Source of the DNA: Diphasiastrum complanatum
Lineage: Eukaryota; Streptophyta; Lycopodiopsida; Lycopodiales; Lycopodiaceae
NCBI GenBank assembly: GCA_029204225.1
Contig: CM055106.1
Coordinates: 35,376,361-35,440,360 of the forward strand
Direction of reading: 5' to 3'
Length of the DNA: 64,000 nt
In this document: positions 63,131 through 64,000 of the stretch, piece after piece
Position numbering within the stretch: position 1 is the stretch's first letter
Layout of the letters: each line of letters opens with the position of its first letter
Notes under the pieces: model-generated
The model's database searches: none
Told to the model about the DNA's origin: nothing
The model's input: the letters and a program-made list of their open reading frames with translations, nothing else
Translations under genes and position numbers: made by a program

Positions 63131-64000
63131 TTTGAGAAGAGAATTAACTTAAGAGCATTTCACGTGCTTTGATTTCGCACTTTTTTTTTCTCACGACTGT
63201 ATCGCATTACAGGTATCTGAGATCTTTATGTGTCCATTGCCAAGCAGAAATATTGATAGATGTAGAATGCCTAAAAGGCTATAGACATATACTGGATAAT
63301 CAGGTTTCTTTTCTGTAGAATATGTGTTCCTTCCAGATTAGATTACTAATAAGTTCCCGTGGCTAAATCAGAATGCCACGTACAACGTCTGGAATTGCAC
63401 ACTGTCAGGTCGAATGCGTCGGTCATAAGAAAAGGACATTGTCACTGCATGTAATGCTAAATGTATATACAGTGATTTCAGCAAATAGCAGGAGACTTCA
63501 ATACAGGTCGAAAACGATATATTGCATTGATGCCCTACGGACGAGAGATCCCATGTACTGCTTACAAAACGTGAAAGCAACGGCTAGCTAACAACGTCGA
63601 CGTTTTAATCTGAGGCGGATTATGCTATGAGGTTAGAATCAGTGAAAACCGCCGAGTAGTGTGCAGTGATAATGAAGGCGAGAGTCGAGACCCACTCAAT
63701 GGTCGTTGTCACGTTCATGTGAGAGTTACCAACTTATAACGAATAGTACACGATCCTTCAGGACAGCAATTGATTTGAGTGAAAACCAGCAACTGCAGCT
63801 TGACTAGTGAAGCTTGTTATAACTGATATCTTCACGCTCAGAAAGACTTGTGTACGACACATTAAGCCATCCCAATCCAAGGAAAACAAGGTCGCATTCG
63901 ACCGTTTAGTTTATTACATTCGAAGATCAAACCAGCGCTACAACCAAGAGCTTTTACGGATTACAGTATAAAGAAACGTGGCAAGCTGGAAGATTGCATG
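63131..64000 (-). promoter_or_regulatory. Upstream region of the KANADI gene
   Basis: Should contain the 5' UTR and the start of the promoter. A G-box CACGTG lies at 63161-63166, 30 bp upstream of the ATG. No TATA box with convincing spacing, no long upstream ORF and no repeat were recognised. The transcription start is unknown. Confidence 0.45.

Noticed and set aside
1-64000. Gene cluster, defence system or viral genome
   Set aside because: Apart from the KANADI gene all recognisable coding sequence is copia or gypsy retrotransposon; no cluster of enzymes and no capsid, movement or replication genes of viruses were seen.

Overview
The window is plant nuclear DNA. It has one clear host gene: a six-exon KANADI-type GARP transcription factor on the minus strand (59830-63130). 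The rest is largely a graveyard of LTR retrotransposons (Ty1/copia and Ty3/gypsy), most of them broken, nested or inverted, plus two short tRNA-related sequences that look like SINEs. KANADI genes are a land-plant family, so a land plant is the firm conclusion. I cannot place it more finely; the long, unusual N-terminus of the protein leaves a seedless lineage possible.

Layout. 1-2241: 3' half of a plus-strand copia element with its LTR. 2245-3916: gag start, primer binding site and long LTR of a second, minus-strand copia. 4943-5772: an unrecognised decayed ORF pair. 6345-11783: a boundary-complete minus-strand copia element ('D') with 251/252 bp LTRs, target duplication AATAG, non-TG/CA termini, no integrase and an oversized leader holding a 33-bp minisatellite. 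12741-17227: two copies of copia family 'A' placed tail to tail, their LTRs meeting at a short palindrome (14621-14640). 17374-21790: gypsy integrase, then a long decayed downstream ORF with a coiled coil. 21815-27308: an LTR of family 'B' split by a copia A element (22482-26881) with two 1.1-kb LTRs.

27309-38563: mostly gene-free sequence with LTR fragments (A, B, a chromovirus-like LTR, a promoter-bearing LTR), a tandem duplication and a 28-codon small ORF. 38564-43480: minus-strand gypsy element (protease, RT, RNase H, integrase; tRNA-Asp type primer site). 46033-46148: SINE-like insertion with a perfect 14-bp target duplication. 46440-48295: another copia A copy. 48390-49980: decayed RNase H of the extra-RNase-H type and a coiled-coil ORF. 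51641-56743: boundary-complete, coding-defective element 'E' with perfect target duplication GTTTG, LTRs carrying repeated CAC(A/G)TGTG palindromes, and an internal duplicated RT-derived module. 56749-58441: LTRs of family 'F' with TTTCG-type repeats. 58442-58665: an isolated GC-rich block.

How the parts relate. No operon, gene cluster or defence-type system is visible. The retroelements explain most of the sequence. The KANADI gene sits at the edge of this block, keeps all intron boundaries (GT-AG) and all family landmarks, and appears intact. The points most worth following up are the fold-back copia pair (possible hairpin RNA source), the non-TGCA element D, the CAC(A/G)TGTG palindromes and duplicated module of element E, a probable inversion of 38564-48295, and the SINE-like insertion in KANADI intron 2.
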